From: MED-G105 sp039025235
GTDB lineage: Bacteria; Pseudomonadota; Alphaproteobacteria; Caulobacterales; Parvularculaceae
Length of the DNA: 64,000 bases
Reading direction: 5' to 3'
Assembly: GCA_039025235.1 (NCBI GenBank)
Contig: JBCCOS010000004.1
Location: 62,001 to 126,000 of the forward strand
Shown: positions 25,191-33,449 of the stretch, piece after piece
Layout of the letters: each line of letters starts with the position of its first letter
Position numbering within the stretch: the first letter of the stretch is position 1
The notes under the pieces: model-generated
The model's input: only the letters and a program-made list of their open reading frames with translations
The model's database searches: none
What the model was told of the DNA's origin: nothing
Position numbers and translations under genes: made by a program

Positions 25191-27195
25191 TTCCAAACTT
25201 TCCTACAGAGCAGAAATAGATGGCTTGCGAGCCATCGCCGTAGTAAGCGTTATCCTTTACCACGCCCAGATGCTTCTCTTTGGCAGAGAGTGGTTTGAAG
25301 GTGGTTTTATCGGAGTCGATATCTTCTTTGTAATAAGTGGATATTTGATTGCACGCATTATTCTTTCTGAAGTTCAAACAAACGGTTCTTTCAGTTTTTC
25401 GCATTTCTATGAGCGGCGAGCACGACGTATTCTGCCGGTGCTGTTCGTTGTTATATTTGTGTCAATACCCTATGCGTGGCACAAGCTATTGCCTTCGGAC
25501 TTTGTTGAGTACGCAGAAAGTATCCTTGCTTCACTGTTCTTTGGCGCCAATTTTTTCTTTTATTTCAGTACAACTGAGTATGGTGCGGATAGTTCTCTAC
25601 TAAAACCTTTTCTACACACTTGGAGCTTAGGCGTCGAAGAGCAGTTCTACTTAGTATTTCCAATCATCGCCGTTGTCGCATTTAAGTTTTTTAGAAAGCA
25701 CGTCCTAACTATTCTTGTAGGCTTGTCTTTACTCAGTATTCAGTTTGCTGAGTTGATGGAAGTGCGAAACTCTGATTTGAATTTCTATCTGCCATTTAGC
25801 CGATTTTGGGAGTTGGCTATAGGCTCAATGCTTGCCTATAGGGAGTTGAACTACAGAGCCTCAAATGAGGGTATCGGAGCGAAAACGCTTCCAATGCTTG
25901 GGCTCTATCTAATTGCGCACAGCATTTTGTTTTTTGATAGCAAAACACCTCATCCAAGTTTTTATACATTGATGCCTATCCTTGGCGTTGCTCTGATTAT
26001 TGGTTTTTCAACAAAGGATGAATTGGTAGGAAAACTATTGGGCAGTAAACCCTTTGTGTGGGTGGGGCTAATTAGCTATTCGGCTTATCTGTGGCACTAT
26101 CCAATATTTGCTTTTTCTCGTTTGGGTGAAGAGCCGAGTAACGTCGACAAGCTTGAATGGATAGCTCTAACACTTGTTTTGTCTATTGCTTCTTATTTTT
26201 TGGTCGAGAAGCGATTTAGAAGCGAAAAGATCGTAAATTCTAAAATACTTTTCTCTACGTTGATTCTGTCGTTTATTTCGCTTGGCGGGATGTCCACGTT
26301 TGCGATTTACAAAAGTGGATTTCCAAGTCGATTACCGCCTCTCCTACAGTCTGACCCAAATGAATATTTAGGCGAAGCCCTTAGGACTGTCGATGGTAAG
26401 TTGTGTTATGGATGGTATAAGAAGGATAGTTTTTGTTCGTATGGTCACCAAAAGTCATTAAAGAATTTATACATTGTCGGTGACTCAAATATGCAGCGGA
26501 TTTCTGAGGAGATTATAGATATTTTTAGTCCCAGTGGGTATCGAATTACTACAATGAATAGTTCGGCTTGCTACTTTATTCCTCATAGTTTTAGCGGTGT
26601 TGATGGCAAGGCTAGGAGTATTAGGAATGAACCGTGCGATGAAGAATTTCAGAACTGGAGACTGTCGGAAATACTTAAGACGAATGACAATTTGATCATC
26701 ATTGGTGGAATGCTAGATGTATATTTAAGGCAAGACAATGGATTGGGATTCGAGAGCGCAAACTCGAAGTCTATTGAAGAAAATTTTTTGGAAAATATCA
26801 ATTTATTGACTTCAAATGGGTCTAAAATTGTATTGGTGTACCCATATCCTCGTTCAAAAAAGCATATGGGTATTTTTGTATTTAATGAGTTGAGTAAGAT
26901 TCGTACGGCAGATGCGTCTTCTATATCAAAACGCGTAAATAAATTGATAGAGAAGACTTCGTATCCGTCCAAAGACTTTTATTCTTATTCTAAGAAAGCA
27001 TTTGAGCTTTTAGATAGTATTGAATCAGATAACGTGATCAGGGTTTATCCACATCACTTATTTTGCGATAAAAATCAGTGTCAATTTCTAAACGAAACAG
27101 CGATCTATATTGCTGACCGAAACCATCCAACTCGTTTTTTAGCGCCACAATTTGCTGAGTTGATTTATAATGAAGTTAAAAAAAAGGGTTGGTAA
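25183..27195 (+). CDS. OafA/YrhL-type acyltransferase with SGNH domain
   Basis: 670 residues. The N-terminal acyltransferase-3 membrane domain (about 1-350, ten or so helices) starts with RAEIDGLRAIAVVSVILYHA and has FIGVDIFFVISGYLIA and FYERRARRILPVL, the arginine/histidine residues typical of the family, and FLHTWSLGVEEQFYL. The C-terminal soluble part (from about 420) has the SGNH start LYIVGDSN and, late, HHLFCDKNQCQF with DRNHPTRFLAPQFAE, containing the catalytic Asp-x-x-His. Such proteins O-acetylate surface polysaccharides, LPS or peptidoglycan. The gene, above all its 3' half, is visibly more AT-rich than its neighbours and stands between repeat elements, suggesting acquisition. The GTG start lies in a 9-bp repeat; no strong ribosome site is seen. 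Confidence 0.85.
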   Translation: MNSSKLSYRAEIDGLRAIAVVSVILYHAQMLLFGREWFEGGFIGVDIFFVISGYLIARIILSEVQTNGSFSFSHFYERRARRILPVLFVVIFVSIPYAWHKLLPSDFVEYAESILASLFFGANFFFYFSTTEYGADSSLLKPFLHTWSLGVEEQFYLVFPIIAVVAFKFFRKHVLTILVGLSLLSIQFAELMEVRNSDLNFYLPFSRFWELAIGSMLAYRELNYRASNEGIGAKTLPMLGLYLIAHSILFFDSKTPHPSFYTLMPILGVALIIGFSTKDELVGKLLGSKPFVWVGLISYSAYLWHYPIFAFSRLGEEPSNVDKLEWIALTLVLSIASYFLVEKRFRSEKIVNSKILFSTLILSFISLGGMSTFAIYKSGFPSRLPPLLQSDPNEYLGEALRTVDGKLCYGWYKKDSFCSYGHQKSLKNLYIVGDSNMQRISEEIIDIFSPSGYRITTMNSSACYFIPHSFSGVDGKARSIRNEPCDEEFQNWRLSEILKTNDNLIIIGGMLDVYLRQDNGLGFESANSKSIEENFLENINLLTSNGSKIVLVYPYPRSKKHMGIFVFNELSKIRTADASSISKRVNKLIEKTSYPSKDFYSYSKKAFELLDSIESDNVIRVYPHHLFCDKNQCQFLNETAIYIADRNHPTRFLAPQFAELIYNEVKKKGW

Positions 27196-27499
27196 TTTGA
27201 CGATATTTCTAAGCGCCTTTCTACTTGGGAACTCATACCACTGAATTTAATGATCGATATCATCACTTCTATTGAGCGGTCATCAGATATAGATGTTTTC
27301 AGTAAAAGATTAGTTTACTGATATATTTGTGCTTCTATCTAAAGCCAGTCCCTTTCAAGTGGAATTGAGATGCTTGAGAGTGCCGGAAGGTCACATTGGT
27401 GTAAGGACAGATCTGACCTGACCGTCTCAAGATCGTTTTTGAACCCTCAAAACACAGAATCTCAAGCATCGATTCTATTTAATGAAAACGTTCAACGTT
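27196..27499. other. Intergenic region, no gene seen
   Basis: AT-rich non-coding DNA between the convergent acyltransferase and MocR-type genes. No coding sequence or RNA gene is supported here; two palindromic elements follow at its right end. Confidence 0.4.
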
Positions 27500-27543
27500 C
27501 TAGAGCCGTTTGCATTCAAGCTGATTCAGAAAACAGCTCTAGA
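27500..27543. repeat. Palindromic element with CTAGAGC ends
   Basis: TCTAGAGCCGTTT pairs with AAACAGCTCTAGA (one mismatch) across a short loop. CTAGAGC-bounded hairpins of this type are common between genes in alphaproteobacteria and share their ends with repeat A. Confidence 0.65.
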
Positions 27544-27552
27544 TTCTAGTTG

Positions 27553-27604
27553 GAGCCTGTTGCGAACCGTAAAACCGGTGATCCACTTTTGCTACAACAG
27601 GCTC
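27553..27604. terminator. Hairpin overlapping the MocR stop codon
   Basis: GAGCCTGTTG (27553-27562) and CAACAGGCTC (27595-27604) form a perfect 10-bp stem; the loop carries AACCGTAAAACCGGTGATCC, a sequence type seen in dispersed alphaproteobacterial intergenic repeats. It overlaps the stop of the leftward gene and separates two convergent genes. Confidence 0.6.
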
Positions 27605-29088
27605 TAGCAATAAAGACTAGTGGCAATCTTAGTGACCGCGCTTTCATAATCTTTGATCTCGGTTGATCCATAGCCAATCACTAAACCATGTTTAGCGTTT
27701 TTCTTCCGGTAATAGTAGTCACTTAAAGGCGTGACATTGATATGGTCCTTCGCGAGTGCCCTTGAGACGATCCAATCGGATTTGGGGAGTGCGCTGCGAT
27801 CAAAGACTAGAACCACATGAGTTCCAGCCTCATCATAGTGTAGTTGAATACCTTTCTTCAGCTTATTTCTGAGTAAATCAACAAGCGCATTTCTTCTTCG
27901 TTCATATAAAGTACGCACGCGCCTGACGTGTCGTGCAAAATGCCCTTCGGCGATGAAACGCGCCATGGCAGGTTGTTCCGTTATAGAAATGCAGTGATTT
28001 TGTCGTCGGTTCTCTGCAAGAATTTTCGTCATCAGTTGTTTGGGCGGAATCATAAATCCAAGGCGAAGCGAATGAAACATCGTCTTGGAAAATGTACCAA
28101 GGTAGATGGTTCGATCGTTTTGGTCGATTGACTTTAATGGCGCCAAAGGTAGACCATTATACCGAATTTCTGCATCATGATCGTCTTCAAATATGTAGGC
28201 ATCATTATTGTCTGCCCAATAAAGAAGCTCTTGACGGCGTCTTATGCTCAAAACCGACCCGAGTGGATGTTGGTGAGACGGCGTAACATACGCCGCTTTT
28301 GCCGCTTGTGTGTTCTTTAATAGGCTATCGAAAACGAGGCCGTTGTCGTCAACTGGTATGGGGATTGCTTCAGCACCGATTAAATTCAATGCATGCATCG
28401 CTTGGCGGAAACCGGGCTCTTCGACGAGAGCTTTATCATTTTTCTGTAATACAATACGCGTCACAAGATTGAGCGCAGGCGTCGTACCGCTTGTAATAAC
28501 AATATCATCGCCAGAGACCGATAAGCCCCGCCAAAGGGCCAGATGATTAGCGATTGCCTCGCGTAGCGGCCTAAAGCCCGCGGGGTCCTGCTCCCTGATA
28601 TCTTTTTCCGGAGGCGCGTGCCAATACTCCTTTAATAAATTGGACCACACCTTGAATGGGAAAAGTGAAATATCTGGATGATGAGAGAAAATTCCACACC
28701 CCGTTGGAATATCATTGGTATAAGGAAGAGAATCCTTTATTTTCTTTTGATCGCAAGACTTCTGCTCAATACAAGCGGACGCGAGTGGTTTTGAGGGCGT
28801 GCGCCTGCTCATATTCACTAATTCTTGCGCCACATAGATGCCACTGCCGTGTCGGCTTTCAACAATACCTTCGGATTTTAGGAGATCGATAGCAGCATTT
28901 ACGGGGTATCGTGAACAATTATGATCGCGCGCCATAGTGCGCGTCGATGGCAGTCGACTATTTGATGGTAAATCACCTGCAAGAATAGCCGCACGAATAT
29001 GTGCCGCGATACGCTGGTATAGCGGTCCATCTGTGGGATGCTTTGAGGCGATAACGAGTGGTTCGCCGCTGTTTATTGGCGTCGTCAT
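27604..29088 (-). CDS. MocR/GabR-type regulator (GntR HTH plus aminotransferase fold)
   Basis: 494 residues. The N-terminal GntR winged helix (about 20-90) reads LYQRIAAHIRAAILAGDLP, then SRLPSTRTMARDHNCSRYPVNAAIDLL. The rest is a class I aminotransferase-like domain with FRPLREAIANHL, VITSGTTPALNLV and the PLP lysine in YLGTFSKTMFHSLRLGFM. These proteins sense an amine or amino acid through PLP and usually control a divergent operon. Here the divergent genes are a fold-IV transaminase, a DUF1537 kinase and a class II aldolase, 135 bases away, so they are the likely targets. The start could also be a GTG 15 bases upstream. Confidence 0.92.
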   Translation of the reverse strand: MTTPINSGEPLVIASKHPTDGPLYQRIAAHIRAAILAGDLPSNSRLPSTRTMARDHNCSRYPVNAAIDLLKSEGIVESRHGSGIYVAQELVNMSRRTPSKPLASACIEQKSCDQKKIKDSLPYTNDIPTGCGIFSHHPDISLFPFKVWSNLLKEYWHAPPEKDIREQDPAGFRPLREAIANHLALWRGLSVSGDDIVITSGTTPALNLVTRIVLQKNDKALVEEPGFRQAMHALNLIGAEAIPIPVDDNGLVFDSLLKNTQAAKAAYVTPSHQHPLGSVLSIRRRQELLYWADNNDAYIFEDDHDAEIRYNGLPLAPLKSIDQNDRTIYLGTFSKTMFHSLRLGFMIPPKQLMTKILAENRRQNHCISITEQPAMARFIAEGHFARHVRRVRTLYERRRNALVDLLRNKLKKGIQLHYDEAGTHVVLVFDRSALPKSDWIVSRALAKDHINVTPLSDYYYRKKNAKHGLVIGYGSTEIKDYESAVTKIATSLYC

Positions 29089-29223
29089 GGTGACGAATTT
29101 CACTTTCTGAAACTGGTATGTTTATTAGCGTAAAATTGGATATTGCCTCAGCAGCGGTATTTCGGCAACACATAAAAACCTAAATAAAATAACTGATTAT
29201 CGGTCTTCATCTGGTTTTTAATT

Positions 29224-30162
29224 ATGTTTGAACTGACATTATCTGATTGCGCGGATAACAATGAAAACGCTTTCTCAAAAGGGGCTGCCTTTATTGATGG
29301 GGAGTTTGTCCCGATTTCTGAAGCGAAATTGCCACTTCTCGATTGGGGCTTCATCCGCGGGGATGCCAATCAGGACACGGTTTCAGTGTGGCGCGGCAAC
29401 TTTTTTCGCCTGGAAGATCACTTAACTCGGTTCTTTCGAAACATCGACGACCTTCGGATGGTAAGCCCTTATTCCCGCGAAGACATTGCGGATGTCCTGC
29501 ACGGATTAGTGCGCCGTTCTGGCTTGCGGGAGGCCTATGTTCAAATGATTATGACCCGAGGCCTTCCGCCAATTGGCAGCCGGGACCCGCGAACATGTGT
29601 AAACCGGTTTCAAGCGTACTGTATTCCCTATGTGTGGATTGCGCGCCCTGAGCAACAGATGGAAGGGCTTTCGATGCATGTGAGCAATCGGTGGCGCGTG
29701 CCTGCTCAGTCGGTGAGCCCGCGTCTCAAGCACTACCATTGGCTGGACTTCGAAATGAGTCTGTTTGACGGTTATGATCGTGATCAACAGACCGCATGTT
29801 GTGTGAACGAGCGTGGCAACGTTGCTGAAGGGCCAGGGTTCAATATATTCGCGGTTTTTGACGGTGCTGTGTTAACGCCTGAAAATGGCGTTCTTGATGG
29901 AATGACGCGCCGCACTGTTTTAGAGCTCTGCGACGAGCTTAAAGTTCCTTATAAAAGGGAAGAATTTAGTCCCGATCAAATGTGTTCTGAAGCCACTGAA
30001 GTGTTTCTATCAACAACCTCAGGTGGAGTCATTCCGGTAACGTCGTTAGACGGACAATCGGTCGGAAGTGGAAAGCCTGGGCCAATCACGTCGGCCCTTC
30101 ACGAAGCGTATTGGTCGAAGAGGGAAACAGGTTGGCATGCGACGCCAGTTGCGTATCAATAG
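29224..30162 (+). CDS. Fold-type IV transaminase related to (R)-amine transaminases
   Basis: 312 residues of aminotransferase class IV. The architecture matches the (R)-selective amine transaminase/BCAT-like group: LLDWGFIRGD, SVWRGNFFRLEDHLTRFF, VQMIMTRG, PYVWIARPEQQ, the PLP lysine in SPRLKHYHWLD, the glutamate in NVAEGPGFNIF, and TTSGGVIPVTSLDG. In related enzymes the active-site segment after the GF motif usually reads like xDxTYD; here it is GDANQDT, so substrate choice may differ. It is the first gene of a tight operon: 9 bases to the kinase, which overlaps the aldolase. Likely role: converting an amino compound to a keto acid or aldehyde that feeds the next two enzymes. The substrate is unknown. 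Confidence 0.85.
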   Translation: MFELTLSDCADNNENAFSKGAAFIDGEFVPISEAKLPLLDWGFIRGDANQDTVSVWRGNFFRLEDHLTRFFRNIDDLRMVSPYSREDIADVLHGLVRRSGLREAYVQMIMTRGLPPIGSRDPRTCVNRFQAYCIPYVWIARPEQQMEGLSMHVSNRWRVPAQSVSPRLKHYHWLDFEMSLFDGYDRDQQTACCVNERGNVAEGPGFNIFAVFDGAVLTPENGVLDGMTRRTVLELCDELKVPYKREEFSPDQMCSEATEVFLSTTSGGVIPVTSLDGQSVGSGKPGPITSALHEAYWSKRETGWHATPVAYQ

Positions 30163-30171
30163 GGTGTAGAA

Positions 30172-31431
30172 GTGGCACCTCTGATTGGTTGCATAGCGGA
30201 TGACTTTACAGGCGCTAGTGATGTGGCGAGTTCGCTCCGTGCTGGCGGAGTGCGCACGCTTGTTTCATTCAAGGCAACGCGCCCCGACAATCTTAAAGAC
30301 TATGGTGCCGTCGTATTTGCCCTCAAAAGCCGCTCAATCGAAGTAAAAGATGCTATAGCCCAATCCTTAAAAGCCTTAGCAGTTTGTCGAAATATCGGCG
30401 CTGCACGGATTTATTTCAAATATTGCTCTACATTTGACTCAACGCGCAAGGGGAATATCGGCCCTGTCATTGATGCGCTACTGACCGAAATGAATGAAAA
30501 AGTGACCATTGTTTGTCCGTCGTTTCCCGATAATGAGCGTACGGTCTATCAGGGGTATTTGTTCGTAAAAGACCGACTTCTGTCCGAAACGCATATGCGT
30601 CATCATCCGCTCAATCCCATGAGTGAATCCAATCTTATAAAATGGCTAGAGTATCAGTCAGAAAGTGACATAGAGCATCTACCTCTCAGTGTTGTTGAGG
30701 AGGGGGCTTCTGCAATCAAAAAAAAGATTGCGCAAAATGTCGGTCCTCAGAGGAAAATCTTTGTCGTTGATGCAATCAATGAAAGCCATTTAAGAGAAAT
30801 CGCCGCCGCCGCGGACGGAATGGCTTTGGTTACGGGTGGTTCAGCCTTAAGTGAATATTTGCCACAGGCGTATCGCGCAAACGGACTGCTTGAGAATGAA
30901 GGAGCTGCGATAGAGTTTGCGTCGCCTCTTGGCCGAACGATTTGTTTGTCCGGTAGTTGTTCCGAGATGACGCTCAACCAACTCGAAAATGCGCCAAGCA
31001 GCTTCCCGAAGTTTCAGCTGACGCCCGAACTTTGTGTCTCTTTTGACAGTGCCGTCGATAAGGCAATGGTCTGGTTGGCCAAGCAAGATGAGACATCGAC
31101 ACCCATCATTTACTCCAGTGCTAACAACGAGAGTTTGCGCCATTCAAAATCGGTTTTAGGAGATCGTAGTAGCGCCGTATTTGAAAAGATCCTTGCAGAG
31201 ATTGCGTTGCGTTCAAGAGCATTGGGTTTTACGAAATTTATTGTTGCTGGCGGAGAAACCTCCGGTGCAATATTGACGGCTCTTGATGTTTCTGCCGTAG
31301 AAATTGGCCCTTCGGTTGCGCAAGGTGTTCCGATCACCTGCACATCCGATGGGGAAGAGGCGTTCATAATGAAATCCGGAAATTTCGGTGGAGAGCGCTT
31401 TTTTGAAGAAGCAAAGGACGCACTCGGATGA
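30172..31431 (+). CDS. DUF1537 four-carbon acid sugar kinase (OtnK-like)
   Basis: 419 residues with both halves of the family. The N-terminal substrate domain begins LIGCIADDFTGASDVASSLRAGG and has KYCSTFDSTRKGNIGPV and CPSFPDNERTVYQGYLFV. The C-terminal nucleotide domain has LVTGGSALSEYLP, LSGSCSEMTLNQL and the glycine-rich VAGGETSGAILTAL, ending near MKSGNFGGERFF. Known members are 3-oxo-tetronate 4-kinase (OtnK) and D-threonate kinase. The next gene is an OtnC-like decarboxylase/aldolase, overlapping by 4 bases (ATGA), which favours an OtnK role; but no dehydrogenase or OtnI isomerase lies beside it, and a transaminase precedes it. Start GTG. Confidence 0.87.
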   Translation: MAPLIGCIADDFTGASDVASSLRAGGVRTLVSFKATRPDNLKDYGAVVFALKSRSIEVKDAIAQSLKALAVCRNIGAARIYFKYCSTFDSTRKGNIGPVIDALLTEMNEKVTIVCPSFPDNERTVYQGYLFVKDRLLSETHMRHHPLNPMSESNLIKWLEYQSESDIEHLPLSVVEEGASAIKKKIAQNVGPQRKIFVVDAINESHLREIAAAADGMALVTGGSALSEYLPQAYRANGLLENEGAAIEFASPLGRTICLSGSCSEMTLNQLENAPSSFPKFQLTPELCVSFDSAVDKAMVWLAKQDETSTPIIYSSANNESLRHSKSVLGDRSSAVFEKILAEIALRSRALGFTKFIVAGGETSGAILTALDVSAVEIGPSVAQGVPITCTSDGEEAFIMKSGNFGGERFFEEAKDALG

Positions 31432-32066
31432 GTGAAGCAAAAATTCGTGAAGAGATTTGCCTAATGGGCGAAATCCTGACATCAGCCGGACTCATTCACG
31501 GGACCACTGGCAATATTAGCCATTTGTTAGACGACGGCAATGTGCTGGTTACGCCAACCGGGTCCCGGCTGGGGGCCCTCGACCCGGCCGACCTCGCGAA
31601 AATCGATCGAAATGGAACGTCTCTTGATAACAATGTTCCAACCAAGGAATTACACCTGCATCTCGCCGTTTTTGAGAATGCGAACAAAAAAACACGCGCC
31701 GTTGTTCATACGCATTCAACATATAGTGTGGCTTGGTCCGTTCAGAAGGAATTGGACCCTGAAGACGCAATGCCATCCGTTACAGCCTATCAGGTGATGC
31801 GGTGTGGTAAGGTCAAGCTTGTTCCTTTTTATCCACCAGGCGACAAGAGATTGGCCGATGCAGTTGGCCAGCGGGCCGCACAATCCCGCTCGATTTTAAT
31901 GTATGCCCATGGGCCCGTTTTGGCGGGAGAGTCATTGGCAAAAGCGGTCGATGCCACAGAGGAACTCGAACAGTCGGCAAAGCTCCTAATGCTCCTCAGA
32001 GGAGGCGGCTTTCATGTTTTAACTCAACCGCAAATTGATGAACTCAATCGACTGTTTCCTTCTTAG
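31428..32066 (+). CDS. Class II aldolase/decarboxylase (OtnC-like)
   Basis: 212 residues of the class II aldolase/adducin family. The zinc ligands are in VVHTHSTYSVAWS (about residues 92-94) and YAHGPVLAGES (about 155); TTGNISHLLDDGNVLVTPTG near the N-terminus binds the phosphate, and KELHLHLAVF carries the catalytic acid. In the OtnK/OtnC pathway the enzyme decarboxylates 3-oxo-tetronate 4-phosphate to dihydroxyacetone phosphate. Because the kinase stop and this start overlap (ATGA), the pair is translationally coupled. An L-fuculose- or ribulose-phosphate-aldolase-type reaction is the alternative. Confidence 0.87.
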   Translation: MSEAKIREEICLMGEILTSAGLIHGTTGNISHLLDDGNVLVTPTGSRLGALDPADLAKIDRNGTSLDNNVPTKELHLHLAVFENANKKTRAVVHTHSTYSVAWSVQKELDPEDAMPSVTAYQVMRCGKVKLVPFYPPGDKRLADAVGQRAAQSRSILMYAHGPVLAGESLAKAVDATEELEQSAKLLMLLRGGGFHVLTQPQIDELNRLFPS

Positions 32067-32331
32067 TGGCGGAAAGGCAGTTTTAAACTTCTTTAAGGCT
32101 TTCGATCTTCGGAATAGCCTAATAATCAGTAAAAAGATTTTTATTTAGAGCAAGAGTATCAGCGCTGTACGCGATACAGTATCTTATCCTTGGCAACCCA
32201 AAAGGCGCGTGATCATGGTTTCTAGGTAACATGTAGGCTGGTCTGGCGTCGCCTGTGGTGCTCAGAACGGTTTGCAATTTGGACGGTGTCAATTACATCT
32301 TACTATCGAATTTTTCGATGGGGATGATATT

Positions 32332-33279
32332 GTGAGTAAAATTCTATATGGCGGCCTTGCCACTGCGGCACTCGGCGTTTTTGCTCTAGGTGTTGGTGCC
32401 TTTAGTTCTCTACAATCCATTCCAAGCCGTGAACTTGAGAAAGAGTATCTCACCGAGAATGATAGATTTGTTGACGTCTCTGGGGCGCGTGTTCGCGTTC
32501 GAGAGCAGGGGAGCAACACGCTACCGACCATCGTTCTTGTGCATGGGTTTACCTACAGCTTGGAAACATGGGATGAATGGACGGCTTTACTTGAAAATGA
32601 CTTTCACATCATTCGGTATGATTTGTTGGGTCATGGTTTAACTGGTCCAGATCCCAACAAACGTTATTCTCCTGTCGAGCGGGCCCGATTTATTGGGGAA
32701 CTCTTCGATGCTTTGTCGATTCCAAAAGCAATTCTTGTCGGCAATTCACTAGGGGCACTCGCGGCTTGGCGCTTTGCATCTGAATACCCCGACCGCGTCG
32801 AGGCGTTGGGCCTAATTTCACCCGGTGCCTTTGTTATCGAAGGTGGGGAGGAGATGCCTGTTTCGGTTTCACCGGCAATGAAGGCCTATTTATTAACGGC
32901 TCCGGAAGCGGCAGTTCGTGCTGGTGCTGAGCTTGTTGTTGGAGAAAGCTACAAGGTTTCCGACTTACGGCTTAAGCTCATGAGAGATATGATCCGCAGA
33001 GAGGGAAATGGTGCGGCCATGGTTGAGTCGTTAGAAGAATTCACACTTCCTGATCCTTCAGACGCCTTGCAGAAAATTACGGCACCCACATTTATAATGT
33101 GGGGTGCGGAAGACAAAATCATCCCTGTTGAGCAGGGGCCTCGTATTGCAAGTCTTATTACGGGTGCGGAGTTTCTCAAATATGACGGTGTTGGTCACAT
33201 CGCCCAAGAAGAGATTCCTCAAAAAACAGTCTCTGATTTTGTTGGCTTTTTAAAGCGTCGCGTTCACCGCGAGAGATAG
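32332..33279 (+). CDS. Membrane-anchored alpha/beta hydrolase
   Basis: 315 residues. An N-terminal hydrophobic helix (LYGGLATAALGVFALGVGAF) is followed by an alpha/beta hydrolase: VLVHGFTYSLETWDEW, YDLLGHGLTGPD, nucleophile elbow GNSLGALAAW, the acid in MWGAEDKIIP and the histidine in GVGHIAQEE. The pattern resembles the large esterase/lyso-lipase and C-C hydrolase group; the substrate is unknown. The start is GTG with GGGGATGAT upstream; a longer frame exists but lacks a ribosome site. It stands alone after the aldolase with a gap of 265 bases. Confidence 0.8.
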   Translation: MSKILYGGLATAALGVFALGVGAFSSLQSIPSRELEKEYLTENDRFVDVSGARVRVREQGSNTLPTIVLVHGFTYSLETWDEWTALLENDFHIIRYDLLGHGLTGPDPNKRYSPVERARFIGELFDALSIPKAILVGNSLGALAAWRFASEYPDRVEALGLISPGAFVIEGGEEMPVSVSPAMKAYLLTAPEAAVRAGAELVVGESYKVSDLRLKLMRDMIRREGNGAAMVESLEEFTLPDPSDALQKITAPTFIMWGAEDKIIPVEQGPRIASLITGAEFLKYDGVGHIAQEEIPQKTVSDFVGFLKRRVHRER

Positions 33280-33368
33280 TTTGTGACAGATACTACTTTG
33301 CGATATATTTTAAATTGATGATTTAACGGCTTGGACGTTAAGACTAGGTCAAAGTGCCATAAGATGCC

Positions 33369-33422
33369 TGAAATGAAAAACCTGTAGCCGTTCTGCGATT
33401 TCATTTGAGGTGGAACGGCGTA
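33369..33422. repeat. Degenerate intergenic hairpin
   Basis: GCCGTTC and GAACGGC flank TGCGATTTCATTTGAGGTG, which resembles the TTTCATTTGAAACGG core found in the pnt terminator and in repeat B. A remnant or minimal copy of the intergenic repeat family, just upstream of the ABC transporter gene. Confidence 0.5.
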
Positions 33423-33449
33423 AGGGTAGTCAGCAAAAAAGGAAATTCA

